Below, one piece after another: positions 5,413 to 5,426 of a DNA stretch of 5,426 nucleotides. The notes under the pieces were generated by a model. The model did no database searches and had not been told where the DNA came from. It saw only the letters and a program-made list of their open reading frames with translations. The stretch's first letter is position 1, and each line of letters opens with the position of its first letter. The translations under genes were made by a program, and so were the position numbers. Origin of the DNA: Bacteroidales bacterium (GTDB taxonomy: Bacteria; Bacteroidota; Bacteroidia; Bacteroidales; P3); assembly GCA_031286005.1 (NCBI GenBank), contig JAITVC010000024.1, forward strand, positions 1 through 5,426. The letters run 5' to 3'.

Positions 5413-5426
5413 CAAATCAAACACTC

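Overview
This window looks like a chromosomal housekeeping segment from an anaerobic member of the Bacteroidota, probably a Bacteroidales-type organism. Four start regions, and the right edge of the window, carry the phylum's characteristic -7 promoter element TAnnTTTG. Shine-Dalgarno sequences are absent, leaders are very short and A/T-rich, and the five complete proteins all match families found in this phylum. HydG implies [FeFe]-hydrogenase and anaerobic H2 metabolism. KdsB implies a Gram-negative outer membrane with Kdo-containing lipopolysaccharide. I cannot name a species.

Layout, left to right. (1) Bases 1-111 hold the last 36 codons of an unidentified rightward gene. It is followed by a triple 11-bp TGTACA repeat and a strong bidirectional hairpin terminator shared with the convergent rlmB. 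(2) rlmB (leftward, 23S rRNA 2'-O-methyltransferase) and kdsB (rightward, CMP-Kdo synthetase) diverge from a 53-bp intergenic region. Their two promoters there are nested and arranged as a near-perfect inverted repeat around an A-tract. (3) After an 80-bp gap containing a 9-bp AT-rich inverted repeat and a -7 element almost touching the start codon comes dnaB (replicative helicase). Only 20 bp later comes hydG (H-cluster maturase), which has no promoter of its own that I can see. (4) hydG ends tail to tail with leftward mgsA (methylglyoxal synthase), the two stop codons overlapping by 4 bp. (5) The right edge holds the mgsA promoter, a short TAGTGAT tandem repeat and a well-formed rightward promoter for a gene beyond the window.

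The genes do not form one pathway: they cover ribosome maturation, LPS precursor activation, DNA replication, hydrogenase maturation and glycolytic overflow. The arrangement is the loose housekeeping mosaic common in Bacteroidota. No mobile element, CRISPR array, RNA gene or defence system is visible, and I found no convincing new biological system. The observations most worth a second look are the mirrored divergent promoters, the orphan placement of hydG behind dnaB, the DnaA-box-like inverted repeat before dnaB, and the helically phased TGTACA repeats. Every gap of more than a few bases is described below, and no gene-free stretch exceeds 300 bases.
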